From Gammaproteobacteria bacterium CG11_big_fil_rev_8_21_14_0_20_46_22 (GTDB taxonomy: Bacteria; Pseudomonadota; Gammaproteobacteria; UBA12402): DNA of 64,000 nt. Numbering within the stretch: position 1 is the stretch's first letter; the number at the start of each line of letters is the position of its first letter. The translations under genes were made by a program, and so were the position numbers. This document shows positions 18,133-27,118 of the stretch, one piece after another. The notes under the pieces were generated by a model. That model had not been told where the DNA came from and ran no database searches. It worked only from the letters and a program-made list of their open reading frames with translations. The stretch lies in assembly GCA_002796245.1 (NCBI GenBank), contig PCWT01000054.1, positions 3,516-67,515 on the forward strand, read 5' to 3'.

Positions 18133-18618
18133 TTACAATGGCGCCATGCCCATCAGCCACAATAAGAGCTGAAGGCCTATCAGGGTATACAGCCCTGCGA
18201 CCACATCATCCATCATCATGCCTAGGCCGCCCATCACGTTGGTTTTCACCCAACATGTGGGCCACGGTTTCCAAATGCTGAACAAGCGATACACCACAAA
18301 GCCGAGCAAGACCCATTTCCAAGTTAATGGTAAGGCATAGAGTGCGACCATCACACCAACGACTTGATCAAAGACAATGCCATCGAGCGAGTATTTTCGA
18401 AGATCACTAGAAGTGACTTCACAAACCCACACGCCGAGTACAAATAAAATGAGCAATAACAAGGCGTACAAGGTCAGCGGCAAGTGCGAAAAGATTAAGA
18501 AAAGAACGGTACCAACCACACACGCCCAAGTGCGCGGCATCGGCCAAGTGCCCACACCAAAACCGAAGGCCACAAAGTGGACCCAGTTTTTCCAGATGCT
18601 GGGCGGGGGTTTTGGCAT
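18133..18618 (-). CDS. pgpA: Phosphatidylglycerophosphatase A
   Basis: Removes phosphate from phosphatidylglycerol phosphate to give phosphatidylglycerol in the inner membrane. 161 residues with four hydrophobic segments. Conserved PgpA features are FGFGVGTWPMPRTW near the N-terminus (the usual GSG..P..PGT region), FDQVVGVMVAL and the C-terminal GLGMMMDDVVAGLY, whose acidic residues bind the metal. Its start abuts the nusB stop, so the unit is nrdR-nusB-pgpA. thiL, which usually separates nusB and pgpA, is missing. Confidence 0.9.
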   Translation of the reverse strand: MPKPPPSIWKNWVHFVAFGFGVGTWPMPRTWACVVGTVLFLIFSHLPLTLYALLLLILFVLGVWVCEVTSSDLRKYSLDGIVFDQVVGVMVALYALPLTWKWVLLGFVVYRLFSIWKPWPTCWVKTNVMGGLGMMMDDVVAGLYTLIGLQLLLWLMGMAPL

Positions 18619-19052
18619 TACTCTTTTCCTTGCGAAGCTAAAGGCCGTAATTGTGACACTAATTTGTCCAAAACGCCATTCACAAACTTATGCGCCTCTT
18701 CTGCACCATAGCGTTTAGTCAGCTCCAAGGCTTCATTAATGACCACTTGGTACGGCACATCGTGATGGTGCTTGAGCTCATAGGTGGCCATGCGCAATAC
18801 ACACAACTCGATCGGCGTGAGATCGTCAAAACTCACGTCTTTCAAATACGGGGTGAACACCGCATCCAGCTCGGAAGCCTCCCTCGTGGTGCCGTGAAGC
18901 AAATCCACCAAATACGGCACATCAACCTTGTCTTCTTTCACTGCTGTCATCAGGTGTTTTTCGGCGTCAGCCGGTAAATTGCCTGACATGTAGACTTCGT
19001 ATAGGCCTTGCAAAGCAAAGCGTCTGGCTTTTCGGCGTTGCGCAGGGATCAT
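18618..19052 (-). CDS. nusB: Transcription antitermination protein NusB
   Basis: All-helical protein that with NusE binds rRNA boxA and supports antitermination. 144 residues, standard length. The Arg-rich N-terminus ([14 protein letters not shown]) binds RNA. The C-terminal signature [29 protein letters not shown] is typical. Its first codon overlaps the nrdR stop by four bases. The rRNA leader at the left edge of this window carries a boxA-like site. Confidence 0.95.
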   Translation of the reverse strand: MIPAQRRKARRFALQGLYEVYMSGNLPADAEKHLMTAVKEDKVDVPYLVDLLHGTTREASELDAVFTPYLKDVSFDDLTPIELCVLRMATYELKHHHDVPYQVVINEALELTKRYGAEEAHKFVNGVLDKLVSQLRPLASQGKE

Positions 19053-19513
19053 ATTTTTTTTCCTTCTTGTTGTAATCGTTTAATCGTCTCACCAAATTGT
19101 TTCACGTCTTCAAAATCGCGATACACAGATGCAAAGCGTATGTAGGCGACGTGATCCAATTGTTTTAGCTCGTCCATCACCCACTCACCAATGCGCTTTG
19201 ATTCAACTTCTCTCTCACCAGTCGCGCGAAGCTTGTGCTTGATGTGCGTGATTGCCGCCTCCAGCTTATCGCTATCGACTGGGCGTTTTTCTAACGCTCT
19301 GACCAGGCCGGCCCGCAGCTTTTCTTCTAAAAAGCCTTCTCGCTTACCATCACTTTTCACCACGCGCGGCATCACCAACTCAGCTTGCTCGAAGGTGGTA
19401 AAGCGCTCGCCACAATCCGGGCACTCGCGACGACGACGCACTTGAGCACCTTCACTGACCAAACGCGAGTCGATCACTTTCGTGTCTTCTGTTTCACAAA
19501 AAGGGCAATGCAT
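19049..19513 (-). CDS. nrdR: Transcriptional repressor NrdR
   Basis: Represses ribonucleotide reductase genes when dATP is bound. 154 residues: an N-terminal zinc ribbon (CPFC at 3-6, CPDC at 31-34), followed by an ATP-cone domain beginning [18 protein letters not shown] (about 49-66). Members bind NrdR boxes upstream of nrd operons; no nrd operon lies in the window. It sits 2 bases after the glyA stop. The ribD/ribC/ribBA/ribH genes that often separate nrdR and nusB are absent here. Confidence 0.95.
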   Translation of the reverse strand: MHCPFCETEDTKVIDSRLVSEGAQVRRRRECPDCGERFTTFEQAELVMPRVVKSDGKREGFLEEKLRAGLVRALEKRPVDSDKLEAAITHIKHKLRATGEREVESKRIGEWVMDELKQLDHVAYIRFASVYRDFEDVKQFGETIKRLQQEGKKI

Positions 19514-19515
19514 CC

Positions 19516-20769
19516 TTACCTCACATACACGGGGTACGCCCGAGTCAACTCGGCCAATTTGGCTTTCACTTGCTCAAGCACATTATCGTCATTCATGTGA
19601 TCGAGTATATCACACACACAGTGTGCGACGAGCTCACACTCAGCTTCTTTAAAACCGCGCGTTGTGACTGCCGGCGTACCCAAGCGTAAACCACTGGTGA
19701 CAAACGGCGAAGCGGGATCGTTCGGCACGGTGTTTTTATTCACGGTGATGTTCGCCTGGCCTAAACGTGCCTCGGCGGCTTTACCTGTGATGCCTTTATC
19801 CACGAGACTGACAAGAAACAAATGATTTTTCGTGCCATTGGACACAATGCTATAACCACGCGCTTGCATAAGCTTCACCATCGCATTCGCATTATCCAAC
19901 ACCTGCTGCTGATACACGGCAAAGCTTGGATCCAAGGCTTCTTTAAACGCGACCGCTTTCGCTGCGATCACGTGCATCAAAGGACCACCTTGGCTGCCGG
20001 GAAACACCGCGGAGTTGAGCTTTTTAGTCAACTCATCATTTTGACGCGCTAAAATAATACCGCCTCTTGGGCCGCGTAGCGTTTTATGCGTGGTGGAAGT
20101 GACCACATCGGCAAACGGCACAGGATTTGGATACAACCCTGCCGCCACAAGACCTGCGACATGCGCCATATCCACCATCAAGTACGCGCCAACGCTATCA
20201 GCAATCGCACGAAAACGCGCCCAATCGATCACACCCGAAAAGGCAGAAAAGCCTGCCAAAATCATCTTTGGCTGGTGCGCTTTAGCCAGTGATTCAACTT
20301 GCTCATAATCAATATCACCCGTCTCAGCGTGCAAACCATAATGATAGGCCTGATAGATTTTGCCCGAGAAATTCACGGGCGAGCCATGCGTTAAATGCCC
20401 ACCCTGATCCAAGCTCATCCCCAAAAATGCATCGCCTGGTTTTAACAGGGCTTGAAACACTGCGCTGTTAGCTTGCGAACCCGAATGCGGCTGCACGTTG
20501 GCATAGTCTGCGCCAAACAAGGTTTTTAAGCGCTCAATCGCCACATTCTCAACGATATCAACATACTCACAACCACCGTAATAACGTTTACCCGGATAAC
20601 CTTCAGCGTATTTATTCGTCAGCACTGAGCCCTGCGCAGCCATCACATTAGCACTCGCGTAGTTTTCAGAGGCAATAAGCTCAATATGATTTTCTTGGCG
20701 TTGCGCCTCCTGGTTGATGGCTTTAGCTAAGTCAGGATCAAAGGCAGGTAAATTTTCAGCATGAAGCAT
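19516..20769 (-). CDS. glyA: Serine hydroxymethyltransferase
   Basis: PLP enzyme interconverting serine and glycine while charging tetrahydrofolate with a one-carbon unit. The ATG at 20769 ([14 protein letters not shown]) is preceded by AAGGAT and gives 417 residues, as in E. coli; an upstream in-frame start would add 19 residues. Motifs: [25 protein letters not shown], and the Schiff-base lysine in [16 protein letters not shown]. First gene of glyA-nrdR-nusB-pgpA. Confidence 0.96.
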   Translation of the reverse strand: MLHAENLPAFDPDLAKAINQEAQRQENHIELIASENYASANVMAAQGSVLTNKYAEGYPGKRYYGGCEYVDIVENVAIERLKTLFGADYANVQPHSGSQANSAVFQALLKPGDAFLGMSLDQGGHLTHGSPVNFSGKIYQAYHYGLHAETGDIDYEQVESLAKAHQPKMILAGFSAFSGVIDWARFRAIADSVGAYLMVDMAHVAGLVAAGLYPNPVPFADVVTSTTHKTLRGPRGGIILARQNDELTKKLNSAVFPGSQGGPLMHVIAAKAVAFKEALDPSFAVYQQQVLDNANAMVKLMQARGYSIVSNGTKNHLFLVSLVDKGITGKAAEARLGQANITVNKNTVPNDPASPFVTSGLRLGTPAVTTRGFKEAECELVAHCVCDILDHMNDDNVLEQVKAKLAELTRAYPVYVR

Positions 20770-20832
20770 GGGCTTATCCTTATTCAAATGTGGGCCCATT
20801 TTAAACGAGTTTATGAGCGAGGTCACGAGGGT

Positions 20833-21969
20833 TTATCGGCTTAGAAACTGCCGAAGCGGAACCACCTCAATCTTTTCATCCAAAAGATAAGCATTGTCAC
20901 CCGGATAGATAACACAGAGCTTTTCAAGCCCCAGGTGCTCGAGCGAGCTTACCATAGAACGAGTGAGTTTTGGCGCATCACTGAATTTAAATTCAAAGCC
21001 CAGTAGGCCTGTATTTTGGTTAACCAATAAATCCAGCTCAGCCTGATTATGCACGCCCCAAAAAAAACAGTCTTCGGACTCAGCGCCCAGTGAATGAATC
21101 ACCGCCTCCATCGCAAAACCTTCCCAAGAGGCGCCGAGTTTCGGGTGAAACAGTAACTCTTCCATGCTCTGAATATTGAGCAAAGCATGAAAAATACCGC
21201 TGTCTCTAAAATAAATTTTAGGGGTCTTAACCTGGCGCTTTTTAATATTGGCAAGCCACGGTTGCAACTGACGCACCATAAAAGTGTCGGTGAGTATATC
21301 GACGTAATGCTTAATCGTGGGATGAGATAAATTAAGCGACTGCCCAAGCTCACTCGCATTCAGTGTTTGCCCATGATAGTGGCTTAGCATCATCCAAAAA
21401 CGCCGGATATTTTGCGGCTGAACTTTAAACCCGAGATTTGGAATATCCTGCTCTAAAAACGTTTTGATATAAAATTTTCGCCACGTCAGGCTTTCATCGT
21501 CAGTATTAGCCAAATACGCCAAAGGAAAACCGCCTCGTAACCACAACGATTTTTCTTCTTTGGTTTCATCGTATGAAAACGGCGTAACCTCAATATAGGC
21601 CAAACGACCCGCCAAAGTTTCTGAGGAATGCTGAATCAGGTGACGAGAAGCGCTGCCCAAAATTAAATAGCGCTGCTTTCTCTCAGGCCTGTCGACCAGC
21701 ACCCTAAGTAATGGAAACAAATCAGGCTTGGTTTGAATTTCGTCGATGATGATTAAGCCCTCAAGCGCGGACAATACCGTCTTTGGCTCGCTCAAGCGCT
21801 GCAAATCCTCAGGGTCTTCTAAATCAAAATAGTGTGTTGTCTCAGATTGCAAGGCACGATACTGGCGCGCTAGCGTCGTCTTACCACACTGCCTTGGGCC
21901 CAACAAAGCCACCACCGGGAACTGGCCGACCAGGGATTTGATCTTCTCTAAATATTTGTTTCTATTCAT
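20833..21969 (-). CDS. AAA_14/DUF4143-type ATPase (orphan A)
   Basis: 378 residues. The N-terminal P-loop ATPase has Walker A GPRQCGKTTLAR (about 24-35) and Walker B LIIIDEIQ (about 72-79). A winged-helix-like segment follows (TLNASELGQSLNLSHPTIKHY, about 203-223). The C-terminal DUF4143 part holds QAELDLLVNQNTGLLGFEFK (about 308-327), which matches the E-x-D...E-x-K pattern of the PD-(D/E)xK nuclease fold. Biochemical role of the family is unknown; toxin, defence or mobile-element roles have been suggested. It is a single-gene insert between glyA and rsmB. Confidence 0.85.
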   Translation of the reverse strand: MNRNKYLEKIKSLVGQFPVVALLGPRQCGKTTLARQYRALQSETTHYFDLEDPEDLQRLSEPKTVLSALEGLIIIDEIQTKPDLFPLLRVLVDRPERKQRYLILGSASRHLIQHSSETLAGRLAYIEVTPFSYDETKEEKSLWLRGGFPLAYLANTDDESLTWRKFYIKTFLEQDIPNLGFKVQPQNIRRFWMMLSHYHGQTLNASELGQSLNLSHPTIKHYVDILTDTFMVRQLQPWLANIKKRQVKTPKIYFRDSGIFHALLNIQSMEELLFHPKLGASWEGFAMEAVIHSLGAESEDCFFWGVHNQAELDLLVNQNTGLLGFEFKFSDAPKLTRSMVSSLEHLGLEKLCVIYPGDNAYLLDEKIEVVPLRQFLSR

Positions 21970-21982
21970 AAAAACACAACTT

Positions 21983-22017
21983 TGTGAAAACTGAAAACAT
22001 GGATTACAATTTTCACA
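21983..22017. promoter_or_regulatory. Inverted repeat before orphan ATPase A
   Basis: TGTGAAAA and TTTTCACA form an 8-bp perfect inverted repeat with a 19-base spacer, ending 13 bases before the ATPase start. The left arm is within an internal direct repeat (GTGAAAACTGAAAAC). It could be an operator for autoregulation through the winged-helix segment; that is inference. Confidence 0.35.
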
Positions 22018-22094
22018 TATTTGACGCCGGATAGCAAGAAAACACCGGGTTTAAGCCATTTACAGCCGTTTTGTAAAATGAAAGACGACCCCGG

Positions 22095-23366
22095 CTATGC
22101 CATCACCAGCAAAGCATAGTAAAAACCATCCATCGCCGACTCGCCCGGTAAAATCTGGCGACCGTGAGCCATCGCATGCCCCCAGCTCGCGTCAATGGGC
22201 TGCTCGCGAGCATCGGCATGGCGCGCCAAGAAAGCCGCAATCTGCTCGCTGTTTTCTTCGGGCAAAATAGAACAGGTCGCATACAGCAAGCGCCCACCGG
22301 ATTTTAAACAACGCCAAGCTGCATCCAAAACTTCGGCCTGCAAAGCCACTGCTGAGGCAATATCCTCTTCGCTGCGCAAGGTTTTAATGTCCGGGTGGCG
22401 GCGAATCACGCCCAGCGCGGAGCACGGCGCATCGAGCAATACTGCATCAAAACCCGTTTCAGAATACTGACGAAGATCGGCGCACACCGTTTGCATATTC
22501 GCTTTAAGCCTCGTGCAATTTTCCCGCACCTTATTTAAGCGCGACTCACTAACATCCAGCGCCGTGAGCCGAACAGCGGGCTCATACTCCCATAAATGAC
22601 AAGCTTTACCGCCAGGGGCCGCACAAGCATCTAAAATTTTCTCGCCAGATTTCGGCGCAAGTATATAAACGGCAAGCTGGGCTGCTTCATCTTGCACAGA
22701 CACCGCACCTTCTGAGAAATTTGGCAAGGCACTCACATTCACCGCGGAGCGTAACCGCAAGCCTGCCGTACTGTGCTCACAGACATCAGCCTCGATACCC
22801 GCATTTTTCAAAGACGCCAAATACGAATCGCGAGAAGCTTGCTGCGTATTCACACGCAAGCTCATGGGCGCTTGCCCATTATTGGCGTCCAAAATCGCTT
22901 GCCAGTCACTGGGGTATGCGCTTTTTATGCGGTCAATTAAATACTGCGGGTGTGAGTAAAAAGCTTCTTCGCTTTGCACAAGCTCGCCAAGCAAAGCCTC
23001 ATGTTCTCGCTGAAAGCGACGCAAGCTCGCATTCACCACCCCTTTAGCCCAGACTTTTTTCAAGCTCACACACAACTTGACCGATTCATCGACAATCGCA
23101 TAGGGCTTCACACGACTGTGCTGCAACTGAAATAAAGCGATCAGTAAAACAACTTCAATATCACGATCTTTGGCTTTTAACGATTTATTTAACAACAATG
23201 CCAAAAGGGCCTGAAGCTGATCATAGAAACGAAACACCCCAAAGGTGATAAATTGAATTTCAGGCAGACGCGGATGATCACGATGGTGATCTAGCGCATC
23301 ATTGAGCGGCGCACCATCAAGCACGGCCTGAATAACGTCAATACTCACAGCTCGAACATCACGCAT
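22095..23366 (-). CDS. rsmB: 16S rRNA (cytosine967-C5)-methyltransferase RsmB
   Basis: Makes m5C967 in 16S rRNA. 423 residues: an N-terminal NusB-like RNA-binding helical domain (to about 135), then the catalytic domain with SAM motif ILDACAAPGGKACHLWE and the catalytic cysteine in VLLDAPCSALGVIRRHPDIK. The second conserved Cys is in LLYATCSILPEEN. It overlaps the fmt stop by 8 bases, as in the common fmt-rsmB arrangement. def, usually the first gene of that operon, is not here. Confidence 0.95.
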   Translation of the reverse strand: MRDVRAVSIDVIQAVLDGAPLNDALDHHRDHPRLPEIQFITFGVFRFYDQLQALLALLLNKSLKAKDRDIEVVLLIALFQLQHSRVKPYAIVDESVKLCVSLKKVWAKGVVNASLRRFQREHEALLGELVQSEEAFYSHPQYLIDRIKSAYPSDWQAILDANNGQAPMSLRVNTQQASRDSYLASLKNAGIEADVCEHSTAGLRLRSAVNVSALPNFSEGAVSVQDEAAQLAVYILAPKSGEKILDACAAPGGKACHLWEYEPAVRLTALDVSESRLNKVRENCTRLKANMQTVCADLRQYSETGFDAVLLDAPCSALGVIRRHPDIKTLRSEEDIASAVALQAEVLDAAWRCLKSGGRLLYATCSILPEENSEQIAAFLARHADAREQPIDASWGHAMAHGRQILPGESAMDGFYYALLVMA

Positions 23367-24303
23367 CTAAGACATCACCCACAGAAAACGGCAGTTGCTG
23401 ACCGTTGATTAAATCACTCACTGGCATCGCCCTTTTACCCGGCAATTGCAAGCAGCTTAAATTAAGTGCGCGCTCGCCACAAGCCACACACACGCCAGTT
23501 TTATCGACAGATAACACAGTGCCGGGCACGGCTTGTTTATCCGTTGGCACCACATAGGCTTCAAGCACCCGAAAACGTTCACCCTTAACATATGCCTCAC
23601 TCACCGGCCAGGGATTAAAAGCTCGAACTTGCCGGTCCAAACATTCAGCAGACTGAGCCCAATCTAAACGTGCCTCAGCTTTATTAAGCTTTTTAGCATA
23701 GCTAGATTGATTGTCGTCTTGTGCCTCGGGTACCAAACTCTCTAGATTAGCTATGGCTTCCAGCAAGGCTTGCGAACCGAGATTCGCAAGCCGATCATGC
23801 AGGCTGCCACCAGTGTCATGATCAGCAATGTCACAAGTCTTCTTCAATAGCATATCGCCGGTGTCCAAACCCGCATCCATCTGCATAATGGTGACACCAC
23901 TTTGCGTATCACCCGCCAAAATAGCGCGCTGAATGGGTGCTGCGCCACGCCAACGTGGCAACAAGGACGCATGCACATTCCAGCTACCATAACGCGGAAT
24001 GAACAAAAATGATTCTGGCAGGATTAAACCATACGCCACCACGATCATTAAATCGGGCTTTAACGCCATAAGCTCGTCATGGAATTCTCTGTCACCGCGC
24101 AAACGCTCAGGCTGATATACCTCGATACCGTGCCGCAAAGCCAATTGTTTCACAGGCGAAGCCGCAAGCTTACGGCCACGGCCTGCAGGTCGGTCTGGCT
24201 GTGTAAACACGGCCGCCACCTCAAAACCCGCCGACAACACGGCCTGTAAATGCAGAGCAGCAAATTCTGGCGTTCCGCAAAAAACGACGCGTTTTATGGA
24301 CAT
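23359..24303 (-). CDS. fmt: Methionyl-tRNA formyltransferase
   Basis: Formylates initiator Met-tRNA using 10-formyltetrahydrofolate. 314 residues, same length as E. coli. VVFCGTPEFAALHL starts the Rossmann domain; the active-site segment is NVHASLLPRWRGAAPIQRAI (about 109-128) with the catalytic Asn and His. MQMDAGLDTGDML also matches. The C-terminal OB-like domain begins near residue 205. Its start is divergent from the FUSC gene with 51 bases between. Confidence 0.96.
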   Translation of the reverse strand: MSIKRVVFCGTPEFAALHLQAVLSAGFEVAAVFTQPDRPAGRGRKLAASPVKQLALRHGIEVYQPERLRGDREFHDELMALKPDLMIVVAYGLILPESFLFIPRYGSWNVHASLLPRWRGAAPIQRAILAGDTQSGVTIMQMDAGLDTGDMLLKKTCDIADHDTGGSLHDRLANLGSQALLEAIANLESLVPEAQDDNQSSYAKKLNKAEARLDWAQSAECLDRQVRAFNPWPVSEAYVKGERFRVLEAYVVPTDKQAVPGTVLSVDKTGVCVACGERALNLSCLQLPGKRAMPVSDLINGQQLPFSVGDVLDA

Positions 24304-24318
24304 GATTCAATCTCGGCA

Positions 24319-24347
24319 GTGACAAGTGGCTGAAAGTTTAATATAAA
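24319..24347 (+). promoter_or_regulatory. Predicted promoter giving a leaderless start
   Basis: GTGACA, 17 bases, TATAAA. Only seven bases separate the -10 from the ATG at 24355, so transcription would begin at or within a base of the start codon. No SD sequence precedes this ATG, in agreement with a leaderless message. Confidence 0.5.
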
Positions 24348-24354
24348 TGATATC

Positions 24355-26460
24355 ATGAGACAAATAGATGACTGGGCACAATTTAAATGGCTGCACGCTT
24401 TTCGGTGTGCCGTAGCCGTCAGCGTCTGCCTTTTCATCATTAATCAGTTCACTTGGCCACTGCTTGCCTTCATGGCACCCACCTCCGCCTTTGTGATCAT
24501 GAACGTCTTCAAGAACCAGACGGTCTCGAGCGCTATACAGCGCATCGTCGGGCCTTTTATTTTTTCGATCTTCGCCTTGCTGTGTGCTTACTTTGTGCAT
24601 AACCCCTGGCTGAACACGGTTTTTTTATTCTTACTATTACTGATCGGCAGCTACTTATTCGCACGAGCCTATTTTCCTTATGCCGCGATCATGGGCTGCT
24701 TGATTGGCACAGTTATCTTTTCTGTCGCCGCCACCAGTACACACCCCGACTTTGCCACACTCACCGCTATTTCGTTTATCGCTTATTGCGTGATAGGCGT
24801 TGTGATCGCCTGGCTCGCCACACGACTGATCTTCCCTAACCGCGCTAAACGAGAGTTACTCCCACAACTTGGCCTCACATTAGACGCGATCAAAGAAAGT
24901 TATAAAAGTAAAAAAGCAATGCTATCACTCGAAAGCTTCACCCCGCTAAAGCATTTATTTCTCAATTGTGAGCACCAGTTCAAGCCCGCCCAAGCTAGAA
25001 TCATTGAACACTTAATTATTGAGCTAAAACAGCTTTATTTAAAAGTCGAACGCATCAACCAGGAAAAACGAACGCAGACACTCGGCAAAAAATTGCCCGA
25101 GCTTGGCAAAGCGCTCAGGGCACTCGATCAAGCCATGATCGATCGCTTCAGCGCTTTCGCTCAAGCACTGAAGAGCAGCAAACCTTTAAGCCATCGCGCA
25201 AGCGAAATTAGCGACATGCTCAACCAGCTAGACTCTCTATTAAGCCAGCTTCGCGAGCAAGGCGAACTATTAAAGCAAGATGTCTTAAGCGTACTCAAAC
25301 TCACCAGCTGTATCCAAAGCTATCGCCTACTCAACCAAAAACTCGAAGCCTGCATCAAAGCGTTCAATGCCAGCTTTGACACACACACCACACCCAAACA
25401 ACTCAATGCTTTTCTACCCGGCGAGAAAAGCCGCTTGTGGCAGTGGGATAAAAAAACAGCCAGACGAACGTTTAAAATCAGCATTGTGCTCTTGATCGTG
25501 TATTACTTTGTAACCCAGCAGCACTTACCCGGCAGCTTTCAAGCGATCATCACAGCAGGCATTATTGCCGCGCAACCTAACCTCGGCCAATCCACACAAA
25601 AACTTTGGCAACGTTTTTTAGGGATTGTCGTCGGCGGACTCATTGGCTTTGGCTTGCTATTACTACTAGGGCATACAAGCAGTTTATGGCTTCTCATTCC
25701 GGCCTTGTTTATCCTCACCTTAGTGTTTAGCTATATCGCACAAGGCTCAGACACGGTCAGCTACTTCGGCATACAAGCCGGTGTGATTTTATTTATCCTG
25801 GTCGCCATGCTCGAGCCAAGCCACAACACAACCATGGCGATACAACGTTTAGAAGGCGTCTTTAGCGGTGGATTGATTGCATTAATTGTCGCTTGGATCC
25901 TTTTCCCCGTTCACCCACGCAAACTATTACGCAAACAATTAGGTGTAGGTTTACAGCTTGCCAGCCAATTAACAACCGCCATCAATCAACACAAGGTTAG
26001 CGATGTCCGAATCATTTTACGCGACGCCCTAAGCGGAAAGAAACAGCTGCTTGATGATCTCAACGGACTAGGTAGCCAAGCAGCCGACAGGCAAATACTC
26101 GACAGCTTTAACCTACTAGAGGAATGTTTTGAACAACTGGCACACTTAAATGACATTCAAGCTCAAGTCAACAAAAGCCAACTCTGCCAGCGAGCTGACC
26201 GCGACCTACAAACGGTTCGCCGAATCTTACCGCGCATTTTTGAACAACTTGGCACATTAGACACGGCAAACGTCAAACAACTTGACCCCGAGCGCCTCAT
26301 TAAAACGATCGGTGAAATCGCGCAATCTTATCGGGAGCGACGCATTACCTACCAATACCCACTCGAAGAAAGCGAACTTTACGCGAACTACGTTTGCACT
26401 TGGATTTTCATTGCTGAGCGCGCCGTGCTACTCAAGGCCTTGCTGTTAAAGTCGAGCTAG
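24355..26460 (+). CDS. FUSC-family membrane transporter (AaeB/YccS-like)
   Basis: 701 residues in the FUSC architecture. A first membrane block (about 15-160, six segments) is followed by a long helical cytosolic region (about 170-355), a second membrane block (about 375-510) and a C-terminal helical region. The repeated half-signature is clear in PGSFQAIITAGIIAAQPNLGQS. The family includes the aromatic carboxylic acid efflux component AaeB and the uncharacterised YccS. No AaeA-like adaptor is adjacent, so substrate is unknown. The last bases, including the TAG stop, lie within the left terminal repeat of the palindromic element at 26458. Confidence 0.82.
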   Translation: MRQIDDWAQFKWLHAFRCAVAVSVCLFIINQFTWPLLAFMAPTSAFVIMNVFKNQTVSSAIQRIVGPFIFSIFALLCAYFVHNPWLNTVFLFLLLLIGSYLFARAYFPYAAIMGCLIGTVIFSVAATSTHPDFATLTAISFIAYCVIGVVIAWLATRLIFPNRAKRELLPQLGLTLDAIKESYKSKKAMLSLESFTPLKHLFLNCEHQFKPAQARIIEHLIIELKQLYLKVERINQEKRTQTLGKKLPELGKALRALDQAMIDRFSAFAQALKSSKPLSHRASEISDMLNQLDSLLSQLREQGELLKQDVLSVLKLTSCIQSYRLLNQKLEACIKAFNASFDTHTTPKQLNAFLPGEKSRLWQWDKKTARRTFKISIVLLIVYYFVTQQHLPGSFQAIITAGIIAAQPNLGQSTQKLWQRFLGIVVGGLIGFGLLLLLGHTSSLWLLIPALFILTLVFSYIAQGSDTVSYFGIQAGVILFILVAMLEPSHNTTMAIQRLEGVFSGGLIALIVAWILFPVHPRKLLRKQLGVGLQLASQLTTAINQHKVSDVRIILRDALSGKKQLLDDLNGLGSQAADRQILDSFNLLEECFEQLAHLNDIQAQVNKSQLCQRADRDLQTVRRILPRIFEQLGTLDTANVKQLDPERLIKTIGEIAQSYRERRITYQYPLEESELYANYVCTWIFIAERAVLLKALLLKSS

Positions 26461-26622
26461 GCAACGTCCCTAAAGTCTCGGTAGGAGCGAAAAACAAGAT
26501 AATCGAGGAAAAATAGCTGAAGGTTCGAGGCGAATATTGAACATATTTAACGAGAAGCTTCAGCTATTTTTACCGATTTTGCTTGTTTTACAGCCCAGCG
26601 ACGACTTTAGGGACGTTGCCTA
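26458..26622. mobile_element. MITE-like palindromic element
   Basis: A perfect 20-bp inverted repeat (TAGGCAACGTCCCTAAAGTC at 26458-26477, complement at 26603-26622) bounds a 165-bp element. Inside, the two arms continue to match imperfectly for about 70 bases: AAAACAAG and AAAAATAGCTGAAG recur as complements. The whole can fold into one long hairpin. TA dinucleotides at both ends fit TA target duplication as made by IS630/mariner-type elements, so a MITE is the best reading. There is no coding capacity inside. The ends provide the stop codons of both flanking genes, and the hairpin may also act as a bidirectional terminator. Confidence 0.7.
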
Positions 26623-27116
26623 AATACTTCATAGACTGCAAGCTTAGCTTCTGTGTTTTTCACTTTAAATATTGAACGTCTTGCCCAGTATTCAGCAGGC
26701 TTTAGCGATACGCTCGCCGACTGAAATAAAGCGTGATTGCGAGCCAAACGCGCAACCTCAATCTCACTACGCACAAAAGGACTATCGCTGGCAAAAAGCA
26801 ACTCGCCCAAGGGCTGCTTTTCTTTCAAATCGCTAAGATACTTCAGCACAGAATCTGTGAGCACGCTGCGGCCATAAACCTCAATCGCCTTGCCCTGATG
26901 CAGAATCTCTCGCACAGTCACGCGCGCACCCACTGTGATCTGTAAATACCCCGCATCTTCTTCTGTAATTGTTTGCTGCTGATCGGTCAACTTCACAAAA
27001 CGATAGCTGTCACCATTGAATTTTCGGCAGCGAGCTGTCAGTGAATCGCGCGATGACAACCACTCAAACAAATCAGCCGGCACGCGGCCGGCTGTGATAG
27101 GCGCCCAAACTGGCAT
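26607..27116 (-). CDS. ubiC: Chorismate pyruvate-lyase UbiC
   Basis: Cleaves chorismate to 4-hydroxybenzoate and pyruvate, the first step of ubiquinone synthesis. 169 residues, close to the usual 165-185. Seen: the N-terminal WLSSRDSLTARCRK (substrate-binding Arg region), REILHQGKAIEVYGRSVLT, and the C-terminal YWARRSIFKVKNTEAKLAVYEVF signature. The final residues RQRP and the stop are encoded by the right terminal repeat of the MITE-like element, so the natural C-terminus has probably been replaced. It starts two bases after the aldolase stop. Confidence 0.85.
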   Translation of the reverse strand: MPVWAPITAGRVPADLFEWLSSRDSLTARCRKFNGDSYRFVKLTDQQQTITEEDAGYLQITVGARVTVREILHQGKAIEVYGRSVLTDSVLKYLSDLKEKQPLGELLFASDSPFVRSEIEVARLARNHALFQSASVSLKPAEYWARRSIFKVKNTEAKLAVYEVFRQRP

Positions 27117-27118
27117 GA

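Noticed and set aside
17924-18160. 78-codon minus-strand ORF between pgpA and the small Cys-rich gene
   Set aside because: No SD, no motif, overlaps the pgpA stop region; better explained as noise over decayed sequence.
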